Shown: positions 54,049 to 62,315 of the stretch, one piece after another | How the letters are laid out: each line of letters opens with the position of its first letter | Numbering within the stretch: the first letter of the stretch is position 1 | Assembly: GCF_008330945.1 (NCBI RefSeq) | Contig: NZ_CP043489.1 | Coordinates: 1,302,001-1,366,000 of the forward strand | Reading direction: 5' to 3' | DNA: 64,000 nucleotides | Source of the DNA: Labrys sp. KNU-23 | GTDB taxonomy: Bacteria > Pseudomonadota > Alphaproteobacteria > Rhizobiales > Labraceae | Made by a program: the position numbers and the translations under genes | Notes under the pieces: generated by a model | The model's input: only the letters and a program-made list of their open reading frames with translations | Told to the model about the DNA's origin: nothing | The model's database searches: none

Positions 54049-54669
54049 CATTTGGAACGTTCGAATCGTGCGTGGACCGCCACCTTCGCCGCCGCCAAAT
54101 ATTTTTCAGGCAATCGGAAAAAATCTTCGATTCTGACACGCGGATTTTTGCGGATTCGTGTTGCAACGTGTTGCATGGACTCTTTTTTCAACACGCGGAA
54201 ATGTTGCAACGTTTTTGGGATTGTGCAACACGCCGTCTCCGACTGAATTTCTCCTAAGTAGTTGTTTTTTCTTAGGAAAAATGGTAGCGGGAGAGGGACT
54301 TGAACCCCCGACACGCGGATTATGATTCCTATGCCTAGCATTGATATATCTATATCAATCTGCAAACTAGCTGAGATACCACGCTTTAAAAATCAATAGC
54401 TTATCGATCAATTGCAAACCAAAGAGCACTTAGAATCGGTCCCCCGCCATCCCCGGAGATGCCAGGCCGGCGAGCGCGTTGTGGCTCCCCTTCCAGCAAA
54501 AATCACCGCGGAGCTTCGCCCAAGAGCACGACAAGAAACGGCCGCGCTGCCTTGGCCCGTCAACAACCAGATTTGTCCTAGCCGTCCGTCACATACAGGT
54601 CACGCTTAGCCTAGTAACAGCGGCAAGAATGACCATATTGACTGCCGAAACCGAGGTGCATTGGGGAAA
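54049..54669. other. Gene-free stretch containing a tRNA remnant, island boundary
   Basis: 621 bases with repeated TTGCAAC/GTTGCA words around 54160-54230, a CCTAAG/CTTAGG hairpin at about 54253-54276, the tRNA remnant below, and no supported gene. Confidence 0.5.
54282..54330 (-). pseudogene. 3'-half tRNA remnant with CAT anticodon and CCA end (attachment-site scar)
   Basis: Read on the minus strand: GGAATCATAATCCGCG (anticodon CAT with a partial stem), TGTC, then the T-arm GGGGG-TTCAAGT-CCCTC (one G-T pair), acceptor strand TCCCGCT, discriminator A and CCA. The 5' half (acceptor, D-arm) is missing: upstream sequence is unrelated AT-rich DNA. This is the classic footprint left when an element integrates into the 3' half of a tRNA gene. 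From the orientation, the element lies to the right, with the intact tRNA-Met/Ile-type gene expected beyond the window. Confidence 0.78.
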
Positions 54670-55605
54670 ATGTCAGAAACACTTGAAGGAATTGCGGCCC
54701 GTTTCATTGGAGACGATGGTCGCCGCAGGCTTATAGGTGCACTCGAGCGGCAAGCTCTTATTGTTGGGAATCATGAACTCGCAACTGAGATCGCCACTGT
54801 TTGCACGATAATGGCCGTGAAACCCGACGGGTCTATTATCGAGCAAGGAAGCCACGGCACGGATGTTTTCTTTATTATCGCCGGCGATTTTCGCATCGTT
54901 GTAAATGGTCGAGTAGTCGCCGTACGCGGCCCTGGGAGCCATGTCGGAGAAATGGCAGCGATCGAGCCTAGCCAGGTACGTTCAGCCACCGTCACAGCCA
55001 ACAACGAAGCTGTTGTTGCATCATTAACCGAATCTCAATTCGCAACCATCGCTAACAAATTCTCAATACTATATCAAAGAATTGCACAAGAATTATCTAG
55101 AAGACTCTTATCACGAAACGCTTTCATTAACCAATACAGAGACAAGATTCGTGTATTTATAATATCCTCTGTAGAATCTCTTGGTGTATCGAGAGAAATC
55201 GTCAATGCTTTTGAGCACGATCCATTTGACGTTCAAGTGTGGAGTCAAGGTGTCTTTAGAGCTAGTAATTATACTATAGAGGCGCTTGAAAGGGAAATAG
55301 ACAATTCCGATTTCGCAGTTGCCATTGCGCATGCCGACGACGCAACCACAACTAGAGGCCAAACTTGGCCAACCCCACGAGATAATGTAATCTTCGAACT
55401 TGGTCTATTCATGGGAAGATTAGGCCGGCGACGAGCCATTCTTATGGAACCCAGGGAAGAAAAAGTAAAACTACCAAGCGATATGGCTGGAATAACGACA
55501 ATTCCCTACAAATTCGTCTCGGGCCCCTATTCATCGGCGGCAATGGCTAGCGCATGCAACCATTTAAGAGAACATATTAATGACCTTGGTCCAAATAACG
55601 GCTAG
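54670..55605 (+). CDS. pycTIR: Pycsar effector candidate: cyclic-nucleotide-binding domain plus TIR-like domain (PycTIR)
   Basis: A 311-residue two-domain protein. Residues ~20-130 form a cNMP-binding barrel: DGSIIEQGSHGTDVFFIIAGDFRIVV, then the phosphate-binding cassette GPGSHVGEMAAI with RSATV. After a helical linker, residues ~162-300 are a TIR-like domain (KIRVFIISSVESLGVSREIV start; PRDNVIFELGLFMGRLGRRRAIL with the likely catalytic Glu). In Pycsar systems such effectors bind cCMP or cUMP and degrade NAD+, killing or arresting the infected cell. GC is well below that of the flanks. ATG 54670 (GGGG upstream) is preferred over TTG 54661. The cyclase gene follows after 5 bases. Confidence 0.85.
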   Translation: MSETLEGIAARFIGDDGRRRLIGALERQALIVGNHELATEIATVCTIMAVKPDGSIIEQGSHGTDVFFIIAGDFRIVVNGRVVAVRGPGSHVGEMAAIEPSQVRSATVTANNEAVVASLTESQFATIANKFSILYQRIAQELSRRLLSRNAFINQYRDKIRVFIISSVESLGVSREIVNAFEHDPFDVQVWSQGVFRASNYTIEALEREIDNSDFAVAIAHADDATTTRGQTWPTPRDNVIFELGLFMGRLGRRRAILMEPREEKVKLPSDMAGITTIPYKFVSGPYSSAAMASACNHLREHINDLGPNNG

Positions 55606-55610
55606 CCCAA

Positions 55611-56312
55611 ATGACGCTCAAAACAGATCTAGAAACCGAAACTAAAAAGATCTTTGCGTCTCAATGGACCACCCGAAATGGAAACGTGGTTCCTGACCCA
55701 GATAGCGTTCGCTTGTCAAATGATGCGGTGGAATTCGAAAGAGCCACCGTACTATATGCCGACTTAACAGGATCAACGGCCATGGTCGACAAGAGTGCCT
55801 GGTCGACGGCAGCGGAAATATACAAGGCGTACCTCTACTGCGCGGGGCGAATAATAAATAACTCCGGCGGCTCCATTACGTCGTATGATGGGGACAGAGT
55901 AATGGCAGTATTCATTGGCGATTCTCAGTCCAGTAATGCCGCCAAATGTGCATTGAAGATAAACTATGCGGTCCAACATATAGTTAGCCCAGCAATGAAG
56001 AAGCAGTACCCGCATAGAGATGCCATTAGCCAGGTTGTAGGTATTGATACTAGTAAAATTCGCGTCGCGCGCACCGGCGTACGCGGAGGAAATGATTTAG
56101 TTTGGGTTGGAAGAGCTGCAAACTATGCCGCAAAACTTACTGAAATTAAGATGAAACAGAGAACTTGGATTACAGAATCTGTATATAACAAACTGAGTGA
56201 AGAATCTAAGTATGGTGGCCAGCCAAAGAAATCTATGTGGGAAGAACATACGTGGAATAGCCATGACAAATCGAAAATCTACGGATCTACCTGGTGGTGG
56301 GCATTCGAGTAA
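55611..56312 (+). CDS. pycC: Class III nucleotide cyclase, candidate pyrimidine cyclase PycC
   Basis: A 233-residue stand-alone cyclase catalytic domain. Metal-binding aspartates are Asp51 (VLYADLTGST) and Asp95 (SYDGDRVMAVF); WVGRAANYAAKLTEI is the dimer/transition-state segment with the conserved Asn. The N-terminal 40 residues and the Trp-rich C-terminus (STWWWAFE) are extra. It lies 5 bases after the cNMP/TIR gene with no ribosome site of its own, so coupled translation is likely. Pairing with a cNMP-binding TIR effector, low GC and no purine-cyclase sensory domain make a cCMP/cUMP Pycsar cyclase the best reading; base specificity is inferred from context. Confidence 0.85.
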   Translation: MTLKTDLETETKKIFASQWTTRNGNVVPDPDSVRLSNDAVEFERATVLYADLTGSTAMVDKSAWSTAAEIYKAYLYCAGRIINNSGGSITSYDGDRVMAVFIGDSQSSNAAKCALKINYAVQHIVSPAMKKQYPHRDAISQVVGIDTSKIRVARTGVRGGNDLVWVGRAANYAAKLTEIKMKQRTWITESVYNKLSEESKYGGQPKKSMWEEHTWNSHDKSKIYGSTWWWAFE

Positions 56313-56622
56313 ATTTTAATGAACCAAATATAGACCTAATGATGTCTAATCCATCTTTGCGCCCCTCAGACTCTGATGTCATTAGACAAGGAATCTGACG
56401 CTCCTCCCATCAGGTATAGCTTTTGGTCGTAAGCCGAGGATTTCTACGTCCTATTCGAGTAGCGGGGTCCTGTCGGCATTGCAGATCTGCTCGTCCTCGC
56501 CATGGGGTGACAGGTAGACACGGCACCTCACTTCCCTCTTCGAATTCTTGGGAAGTTCTACTTGAATTTTTGGCGAGAATCTTCACTAATGGTATTGCCT
56601 ATATAAGACTTGGGAGAGTGTC
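56313..56622. other. Intergenic region without a recognisable gene
   Basis: 310 AT-rich bases between the Pycsar-like operon and the cupin gene; no clear hairpin or ORF. Confidence 0.45.
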
Positions 56623-57042
56623 ATGACCAGAACGACGGACGTTACCCTCCACTCTGTCTTGAAGTTCTCTGATTTTCTATCCGAAGAAAGAGCAAAAGAG
56701 GTAACCGACAGCACCCAATTCATGGGTGGCAAGTGGAAAGAACTTTGCCGACAGACAAATTTTTCGCCAAATATTGCCAAATATATAATCCCAGTCGATA
56801 TTGGTTACGCTAATTTTCTTGTTTTAACAGAAGTCCCTGCGGGCGCGGTTACAAAGGCGCATGCGCACGACGAACCAATGTTTCGTTACGTACTATCTGG
56901 ATCGCTGGAGTTAAATAATCGATCTTATGAGGCCGGAGATTGGGTGTACGTGCCGAAGAATGTTCCGTATGAAATTACCACAAAGACGGGTTATTCAACT
57001 CTGAGTGGTTATGGGCAGGCGTGCGTAGAACCTCCAACATGA
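56623..57042 (+). CDS. Cupin-domain protein
   Basis: A 139-residue single cupin: metal-binding motif 1 KAHAHDEPMFRYVLSGSLEL and motif 2 YEAGDWVYVPKNVPYEITT are visible, with the usual His/His/Glu-type ligands partly present. ATG 56623 has GGGAGAG upstream. It shares the low GC of the preceding Pycsar-like genes, so it may have arrived with them, but 310 bases separate them and a functional link is not shown. Confidence 0.85.
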   Translation: MTRTTDVTLHSVLKFSDFLSEERAKEVTDSTQFMGGKWKELCRQTNFSPNIAKYIIPVDIGYANFLVLTEVPAGAVTKAHAHDEPMFRYVLSGSLELNNRSYEAGDWVYVPKNVPYEITTKTGYSTLSGYGQACVEPPT

Positions 57043-57137
57043 GCGGCGAAGCACACCGTATACATGCTTGAGACATCCGGGGTGAGGTGGTCATTCAGTT
57101 TCTCCTTCGCTCCGCGGAGATGGACCGAATAGAACAA

Positions 57138-57593
57138 CTACCCCGGGCCGCACCACCACATACGCCGTTCCTCGCGCGCTGTTGACCCGGCCTTCCACGG
57201 CCGGGCCAAGTCTTCCCGGACGAGCTGCATTCCGACATTGACTCCGGAGGGGCTGCCGACTCGTAGAGCGCCGAGCGTGCGGCCATACAGGTCCTTGTGC
57301 CCATCGCGCTCGACATAGACCACCTTGCCCCTGATCAGCTGGGCTAGTCTTGCCTTTGCTTTCAGGCCCTGCTGCAGGCCCTCCGCACAATCGGGATGGA
57401 AGACTTCGGGCGCATCAATGTCACGCAGCCCCACCCTTTCCGCGCAGCCCCGGCCAGGCTTCTTGCAGGGCAGTGCGACGGTATCGCCGTCGAGAACGAT
57501 GATACGATTGCCGTCGACCGCCTCATAGGTCGCGGCACTGACTGGCGAGGCGAATAGCAGGGCAAAAAACACGCTACGCAGAACTGATTTCAT
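57138..57593 (-). CDS. Secreted thermonuclease-like (SNase) protein
   Basis: A 151-residue product with a signal peptide (KSVLRSVFFALLFASPVSAA) and an OB-fold nuclease domain: IIVLDGDTVALP, VGLRDIDAPEVFHPDC with the metal Asp and first Arg, AEGLQQGLKAKARL with the catalytic Glu region, and LYGRTLGALRVG with the second Arg. The pattern KxGRxCAERVGLRDIDAPE is typical of rhizobial plasmid/island SNases. Periplasmic or extracellular nucleic-acid degradation is likely. Confidence 0.88.
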   Translation of the reverse strand: MKSVLRSVFFALLFASPVSAATYEAVDGNRIIVLDGDTVALPCKKPGRGCAERVGLRDIDAPEVFHPDCAEGLQQGLKAKARLAQLIRGKVVYVERDGHKDLYGRTLGALRVGSPSGVNVGMQLVREDLARPWKAGSTAREERRMWWCGPG

Positions 57594-57608
57594 TCTTCCC
57601 TCATACCA

Positions 57609-57962
57609 TCAACCGCCGGCCGATTTCGATATCGGCACCCACCGGCCGCGCACCTTGTGCAGGCCTTTCCTCGCCATGGAGGCGGCCCGCTCCTCGTCGT
57701 TCCAGGCCTTGCGGTTGAACCACTCCCCGCCGAAGTGCTCCTTGAAGCGTTCGGCGTGTTCACGCTCGGCGAAGCAGAAGACGACGTAGTGCACGGCATC
57801 CCGGCTGACCGAGTGCCCCCGTGGACAAAGGCTCAGGCGCTCATCGCGGCAAAAGCCATGGATCGCGTCATGGTTTCTTCCGCCACAGGTTTCCCAAGGA
57901 ATGCGGATCTGGTGAGGCCAGACGCTGTCGATCATCGGCGGATAGAGTTCATTTCGCCGCAT
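57609..57962 (-). CDS. Hypothetical protein (117 aa)
   Basis: Contains five Cys/His-rich positions (ETCGGRNHDAIHGFC, LSLCPRGH) and an AVHYVVFCFAEREHAERFKEHFGGEWF segment, a strand-helix unit often annotated only as hypothetical in rhizobia. Its ATG 57962 overlaps the TGA of the upstream gene in a TGATG junction, so translation is coupled. Confidence 0.65.
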   Translation of the reverse strand: MRRNELYPPMIDSVWPHQIRIPWETCGGRNHDAIHGFCRDERLSLCPRGHSVSRDAVHYVVFCFAEREHAERFKEHFGGEWFNRKAWNDEERAASMARKGLHKVRGRWVPISKSAGG

Positions 57963-58183
57963 CACCTGCGGCCCCGCATGAAGCCTCGGGAAATACCCTC
58001 TGTCAGCCGGCCGGCCGCCTCAGTCTGCGCTGCCAGGTCGGCTTGCAGGTGATCGGTCAGGATGATCAGAGCCCGCACCGCAGCCCTGACATCGCCGTCA
58101 CAGGCCGCAATCGCCTTATCAACACGCATCTCCAGGTCTAGCGGTGGACCGGCCACCTTGCTGTCGATCGATCGAGCTATCAT
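57962..58183 (-). CDS. Small conserved rhizobial hypothetical protein (73 aa)
   Basis: The core VDKAIAACDGDVRAAVRALIILTDHLQADL followed by an ISRGFMRGRR end is a very common short rhizobial protein of unknown function. ATG 58183 is preceded by GGAGG with 7-base spacing. First gene of a two-gene unit with the 117-residue protein. Confidence 0.7.
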   Translation of the reverse strand: MIARSIDSKVAGPPLDLEMRVDKAIAACDGDVRAAVRALIILTDHLQADLAAQTEAAGRLTEGISRGFMRGRR

Positions 58184-58312
58184 TCTATCGCCTCCAAGGG
58201 CGGCGAAAGGCTAGGCTCGCATCTGGGGAGAGTCCAGCGATTTGTTCTCTCTTTGTCCACAGCGCATGGATGTACTACCACCACCGCGCGAGCGAGAGAG
58301 ACGGAGGGCAGT

Positions 58313-59035
58313 ATGTGCGGCAGAGTGCAGCAAACCGGACCGGATCTACCCGGCATCTTCTCCGAAATGGGCGCCACCGAGGAGACGATCGCCGCCGCCT
58401 GGCGCGCGCATCACAATGGATCGCCGCGGCAGTTCCTATGGGTGATACGGCGACAGCCAGGGTTGAACCGCTACGTCCACGATCTCCTCCAATGGGGCCT
58501 GCTGCCATCATGGGTGAAAGATCCCAACGACTGGCCCTACCCCATCAACGCGCGCGGCGAGGATCTCACCGCAAAGCCGAGCTTCCGCGGAGCCTACAAG
58601 AGCCGGCGATGCCTGATCCCGGTTGATGCCTTCTTTGAGTGGATGAAGATCCTTGAGGATGGCAAACCGATCAAAAGGGGCACGAAGAAACAGCCTTACG
58701 CGATCGCTATGAAGGACCGCTCGAAGTTCGCGCTCGGCGGGCTATGGGAGAGCTGGACGGACAAGGCGACCATGGAGATCCGGCGCACCTTCACGATCGT
58801 CACCTGCGAGCCGAATAGCCTGGTCGGGCAGATCCATGACCGGATGCCGCTTATCCTTCATCCCAAGGACTATGACCGATGGCTCGCCAACATAGAGCCC
58901 GATCCCCGCGACCTGATCGTGCCTTTCCCGGCCGAGTTGATGGACATGTGGCCGATCTCTAGGAAGGTGAATTCACCGGCCTACAACGAAGCGGATATCC
59001 TCAACCCGATCAATCCGTCTGATCCGGATAATTGA
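58313..59035 (+). CDS. SOS-response-associated peptidase / abasic-site shield protein (SRAP, YedK/HMCES family)
   Basis: Forms a covalent thiazolidine link to abasic sites in single-stranded DNA through Cys2, exposed after Met removal. The start MCGR is invariant in the family, so ATG 58313 (GGAGGG upstream) is certain although the frame is open before it. Other active-site motifs: PINARGEDLTAKPSFRGAY, IPVDAFFEWMK with the catalytic Glu, and GQIHDRMPLIL with the His. 240 residues, full length. Such genes often ride on mobile elements and plasmids. Confidence 0.95.
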   Translation: MCGRVQQTGPDLPGIFSEMGATEETIAAAWRAHHNGSPRQFLWVIRRQPGLNRYVHDLLQWGLLPSWVKDPNDWPYPINARGEDLTAKPSFRGAYKSRRCLIPVDAFFEWMKILEDGKPIKRGTKKQPYAIAMKDRSKFALGGLWESWTDKATMEIRRTFTIVTCEPNSLVGQIHDRMPLILHPKDYDRWLANIEPDPRDLIVPFPAELMDMWPISRKVNSPAYNEADILNPINPSDPDN

Positions 59036-59203
59036 GAGGGTTGTTTCGATCTTCGGGTTTTCTGAATCCTGCACCATGCGGCAGCCGTGGCACAGCAGCA
59101 TATGGTTGCGCGGATACTCCTCGATAGTGGCTTCAAACTGGATAGAAAAAATTCCAATAGTGTAATACTAATTAAATAAATGCGCTTAGCAGCGGGGGCG
59201 GCA

Positions 59204-60019
59204 ATGACAGATCCAAATTGGCGAGAGGCACTTCATACCGAGACAATCGAAACAATTGACTCCGAGCTTCGTCGCTCCATAGACATTACGTCTAATTCCA
59301 TTGGAATAATTCATACTGGTCGGCAGAACAGATCGCTATTCATGCTGAATAAATTAATTACTCACATTCTATCTATGACGGCCATTGTCGAAAGAACACT
59401 GACTATTCCTGACGACAACTCTGCCCTTGTTGATCATTTCTCGATTGCAGCGCTTGGCCGCATTACGCTAGATGCCTCAATAATGATCATGTATTTTTCA
59501 GATCCAAAGATAACGATGGACCAATGGAATCTGAGAAGACACCTCCTATTCTTACACGACCTCTTTAATCGGCGGCGTTTTCTCGAAAGCGCAGCAGCAC
59601 TCAATGGGAAGCCAGATCCAGATTTTGAGAAGTCTTACCCGATTCTAAAGGTTGATCTACGAGCGAAAATTGAGCAATTTGCGCTTAATTTAGGTTACCC
59701 ACAGGCAGAAATAGAGGAATACAAGAAAGGCCAACGTGTTTTTGTAGATGGCATACGGGGCGCCGTTCGCGAGGCTGGTTGGAATGTCGATGAATTTGAT
59801 TTATGTTATTCATATTGGTCAGCTTTTATACATAGCCATCCAGTGAGCTATATGCGAGCCCAGGACCACGGCATAACATTTGGAAAGCCGGCGCCTATGC
59901 AATTAGATCTTTGTTCTCAAGTATTCCATGTAGTCAATTCATGTTTGAAAGATGTAAATATTAGGATGGCATCTTTTGTTGGCGCGATCGAGCGTGATCA
60001 TTTGGGGCACATCGACTGA
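59204..60019 (+). CDS. Hypothetical protein (271 aa), possibly DUF5677-like
   Basis: An all-helical soluble protein with clearly lower GC than its neighbours. It has an ITHILSMTAIVERTLTIP helix, an LRRHLLFLHDLFNRRRFLESA amphipathic helix and a Tyr/Ser/His segment (LCYSYWSAFIHSHPVSYMR) reminiscent of DUF5677/abortive-infection-type helical proteins. The latter resemblance is weak. ATG 59204 (GGGGGCGGCA upstream) is preferred over ATG 59180. Its low GC and location near the Pycsar-like operon suggest another accessory or defence gene. Confidence 0.6.
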   Translation: MTDPNWREALHTETIETIDSELRRSIDITSNSIGIIHTGRQNRSLFMLNKLITHILSMTAIVERTLTIPDDNSALVDHFSIAALGRITLDASIMIMYFSDPKITMDQWNLRRHLLFLHDLFNRRRFLESAAALNGKPDPDFEKSYPILKVDLRAKIEQFALNLGYPQAEIEEYKKGQRVFVDGIRGAVREAGWNVDEFDLCYSYWSAFIHSHPVSYMRAQDHGITFGKPAPMQLDLCSQVFHVVNSCLKDVNIRMASFVGAIERDHLGHID

Positions 60020-60036
60020 ACCTACCGCCAACTCGT

Positions 60037-60321
60037 TTATGACCAGGCATAGTCCGCGATGGCGTCGGTGAGCCCCTCGGCGAAGCGGGTCTCGCTGCCG
60101 ACGTTGCGGACAACAAAGTCCGGCTCGAATGCCAAGGCATCGCTGGAATGGCTGGCGCCCGTGGTGCTGCTGGCGCCGTCCCGATCGATCCTCACCACAA
60201 TGCCGCCGTGCATGCGGATGGCCGCCCCGCTATCCGATGTGGTTCGACGAGTGTCTGGGAGATCCTTTGCACCGAGTGGTGTAGGATCGTCCTGCATGCG
60301 AAGACCAGGAGCGACCTTCAC
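60037..60321 (-). pseudogene. Possible C-terminal fragment of a phage-type nucleotide kinase
   Basis: The frame ends GGIVVRIDRDGASS, then HSSDALAFEPDFVVRNVGS, then AEGLTDAIADYAWS. This resembles the C-terminal lid and end of phage deoxynucleotide-monophosphate kinase-like proteins (RxxRPG, then PDxxxxNDGS). The Walker A half is absent and the N-terminal ~40 residues look non-coding. Probably a gene remnant; the homology is a guess from pattern. Confidence 0.35.
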
Positions 60322-60702
60322 GCGGAACTTCTGGCAGCAGCCTCTAGCCCAGTGCCATGACTTCGCTTGAGATGTTCCCTGCAGCCGGTCGCGGTGCTTC
60401 TCAAGATAGCGCTTCGAGCTCGAAGCCTGGAAGGCAACACCACCTTAACGTGGCGCATCAGCGCACCTGCCGGGCCAAAAATACTACGCCAGAACAGCCA
60501 TCAACCCGCGACATGGGGAACGTTGGTTTTGCAGCGAGGCCAAAGCCCTCGCCGCCGGCTGGCGAAAGTCGAAGCGGTAAGGTGGCGATGCGGGGCCAAG
60601 CCCCCCATCGAACGTCGTACGATATAGCGATGGCTCCTGGATCCGCCACTAGATGCTATTTGTCACATCAGCATCTGAGTGCCGTTCGAAAGAAATACGC
60701 TG
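60322..60702. other. Gene-free stretch
   Basis: 381 bases; no supported coding sequence or repeat, probably decayed. Confidence 0.4.
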
Positions 60703-60978
60703 TTAGCGGCTCGCGTTCGAAATTAAGGGCACAGTTAAGAGCTCCCCTTCTATGCTGTTGGCTTCGAGTTCGACCGCGATCACCTCGGCCGTGCTGGGTG
60801 CTGTCAGAGTCTCGCCCTTGCTTAACGCATCCTCGATCCAAAGGCGCAGGGCAGTGCTGGCACCGTCAATTGCCTCGCCATACGTCTGTCCGGCCGAAGT
60901 GCAGCCAGGAAGATCAGGAAAAAATACACTCCAAAGGGTGGTGGACTCCCGCTCAAGCACTGCGATGTAGGTTGCCAT
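60703..60978 (-). CDS. Orphan HicB-family antitoxin-like protein
   Basis: A 91-residue protein with the HicB N-terminal fold: a YIAVLERESTTLWSVFFPDLPGCTSAGQTYGEAI partial RNase-H strand set followed by a helix (DGASTALRLWIEDAL) and an EAN/GELLTVPL end. No HicA toxin gene (a short dsRBD protein with a catalytic His) is present on either side, so this is an orphan or a different HicB-like regulator. AGGAAAAAC precedes ATG 60978. Confidence 0.8.
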   Translation of the reverse strand: MATYIAVLERESTTLWSVFFPDLPGCTSAGQTYGEAIDGASTALRLWIEDALSKGETLTAPSTAEVIAVELEANSIEGELLTVPLISNASR

Positions 60979-61557
60979 TTGTTTTTCCTGGTTAATCTTG
61001 CTTATTAGATCGATCGCGAAATATCCGTGGGCTCTCGCCTCAACACCGGGGAGAATAACATGACAACCCTATGGCTTGGCAGATGGACGATATATTGGAC
61101 GGCTTGTGGACAGCATAAGAGGCACTCTCGTCCACACAACTCATTGAAATAGCTAAAGAACATTTGAGTGGGAAGGCTTGGACGGCTTTCTCACCTTATT
61201 GTCTTGTAGTCCCTCTCGGAACTCACGCTCGCGTTTTCGGGTAGGTCCTTCCATTCTAGAGCGCATGCCCCCCGCCCCCTTCTCTGTCGCTTCTTCACTT
61301 GTCCCTTCCTGTCGCGACCAGCGACGACGGCGACGCGCAGGGTGTTTTGGCGAGAGGCGCTTTCGGTAGGGTCGAATTCAACCGTTTCGAGCCCACCATA
61401 AAGGAGGGTCGGGCCAGCCCCTCAGGTGGGCGCCGTTTGAGACTCAGCGGCGACCGTCCTCTCCCAGCCGTTGGCCGGCGCGAAGGCCGCATTCAACCAT
61501 CACGTCACGCCGCCGCGCCGAGGGCTGGCCTATCAAGCAGCTCTATAGTCCGGCCCT

Positions 61558-61770
61558 GCCCAAGCCCCTGTTCATGGCTAAGGGCAAAGAGCTCCAACAG
61601 GTCAAGGTCGGCACGCGCCTCGAGGATCGCCTGGCCCACGAGCTGCGTCGGGTGGTCGACGAGGTCAAGCGCGCTCACGGTCTGCAGGGCGTAGGAATGC
61701 CGGGGTGGGTCGGGTCCTTCCCCGGGCGCCCAGGGGTCGCGGGCGCGCTGCCCCCGGGAAACCGCCAGTT
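61558..61770 (+). repeat. Inverted repeat arm 1, carrying a truncated gene tail
   Basis: Its first ~120 bases encode LPKPLFMAKGKELQQ, then RLEDRLAHELRRVVDEVKRA and HGL, homologous to the end of a helical protein. The last ~75 bases are a GC-rich non-coding block almost identical to that in arm 2, in opposite orientation. The stop codon seen in arm 2 is a CAG here, so the frame reads through. Confidence 0.78.
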
Positions 61771-62106
61771 TGTTTCCTGCTTTTTTGCCCTGACAAGCCT
61801 GACAAGGAGGCGGCTGCCTGACAAGGATCGGCATTCCAACCGGCGGCGTCAGCGCATCTTCTCCTTTTATGCGCTAGTGGCTCACACATAACTATCTCTT
61901 CATCCTGAAAAAGAGAGAAAGCCGTCCAAGCCGTCCAAGCCGTCCATCTATCAATAATTTCAATAGTTTGCGCCGGACGACCCGCATTTGTGAGCCGTCC
62001 AAGGCCGTCCATGCAACGACAGCATGGCTCGGAGTCAGCGCCACTCGTGTCAACCTTCCGCAATGGCTCCCGTCAACTTGGTCAACCCTGATTTCCAACC
62101 GGCACA

Positions 62107-62315
62107 ACTGGCGGTTTCCCGGGGGCAGCGCGCCCGCGCCCCCTGGGCGCCCGGGGAAGGACCCGACCCACCCCGGCATTCCTATGGGCTACAGACCGTG
62201 AGCACGCTTGACCTCATCGACCACCCGTCCCAGCTCGTGGGCGACGCGGTCCTCGAGGCGCTCGTCGATCTGCTGCTCAAGGAACTCCTTGCCCTTGGCT
62301 ATGAGCAGGGGCTTG
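62107..62315 (-). repeat. Inverted repeat arm 2, carrying a truncated gene tail
   Basis: On the minus strand it encodes FAKPLLIAKGKEFLEQQ, then RLEDRVAHELGRVVDEVKRA and HGL before a TAG stop, followed by the shared GC-rich block. The coding part has diverged more from arm 1 than the non-coding block, so the block itself may be under constraint, or a mobile end. Confidence 0.78.

Noticed and set aside
54282..54330. Functional tRNA gene
   Set aside because: The 5' acceptor strand, D-arm and part of the anticodon stem are missing, so it cannot be a working tRNA.
54670..56312. CBASS interpretation of the cyclase/effector pair
   Set aside because: The cyclase is a class III domain with ADLTGST and DGDR motifs, not a CD-NTase (no GS-x-DxD), and the effector has a cNMP-type binding barrel, not a SAVED or similar sensor.
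61921..61947. GCCGTCCAA repeated three times, considered as a CRISPR array
   Set aside because: The units are nine bases and contiguous with no spacers, and there are no cas genes; it is a short tandem repeat.
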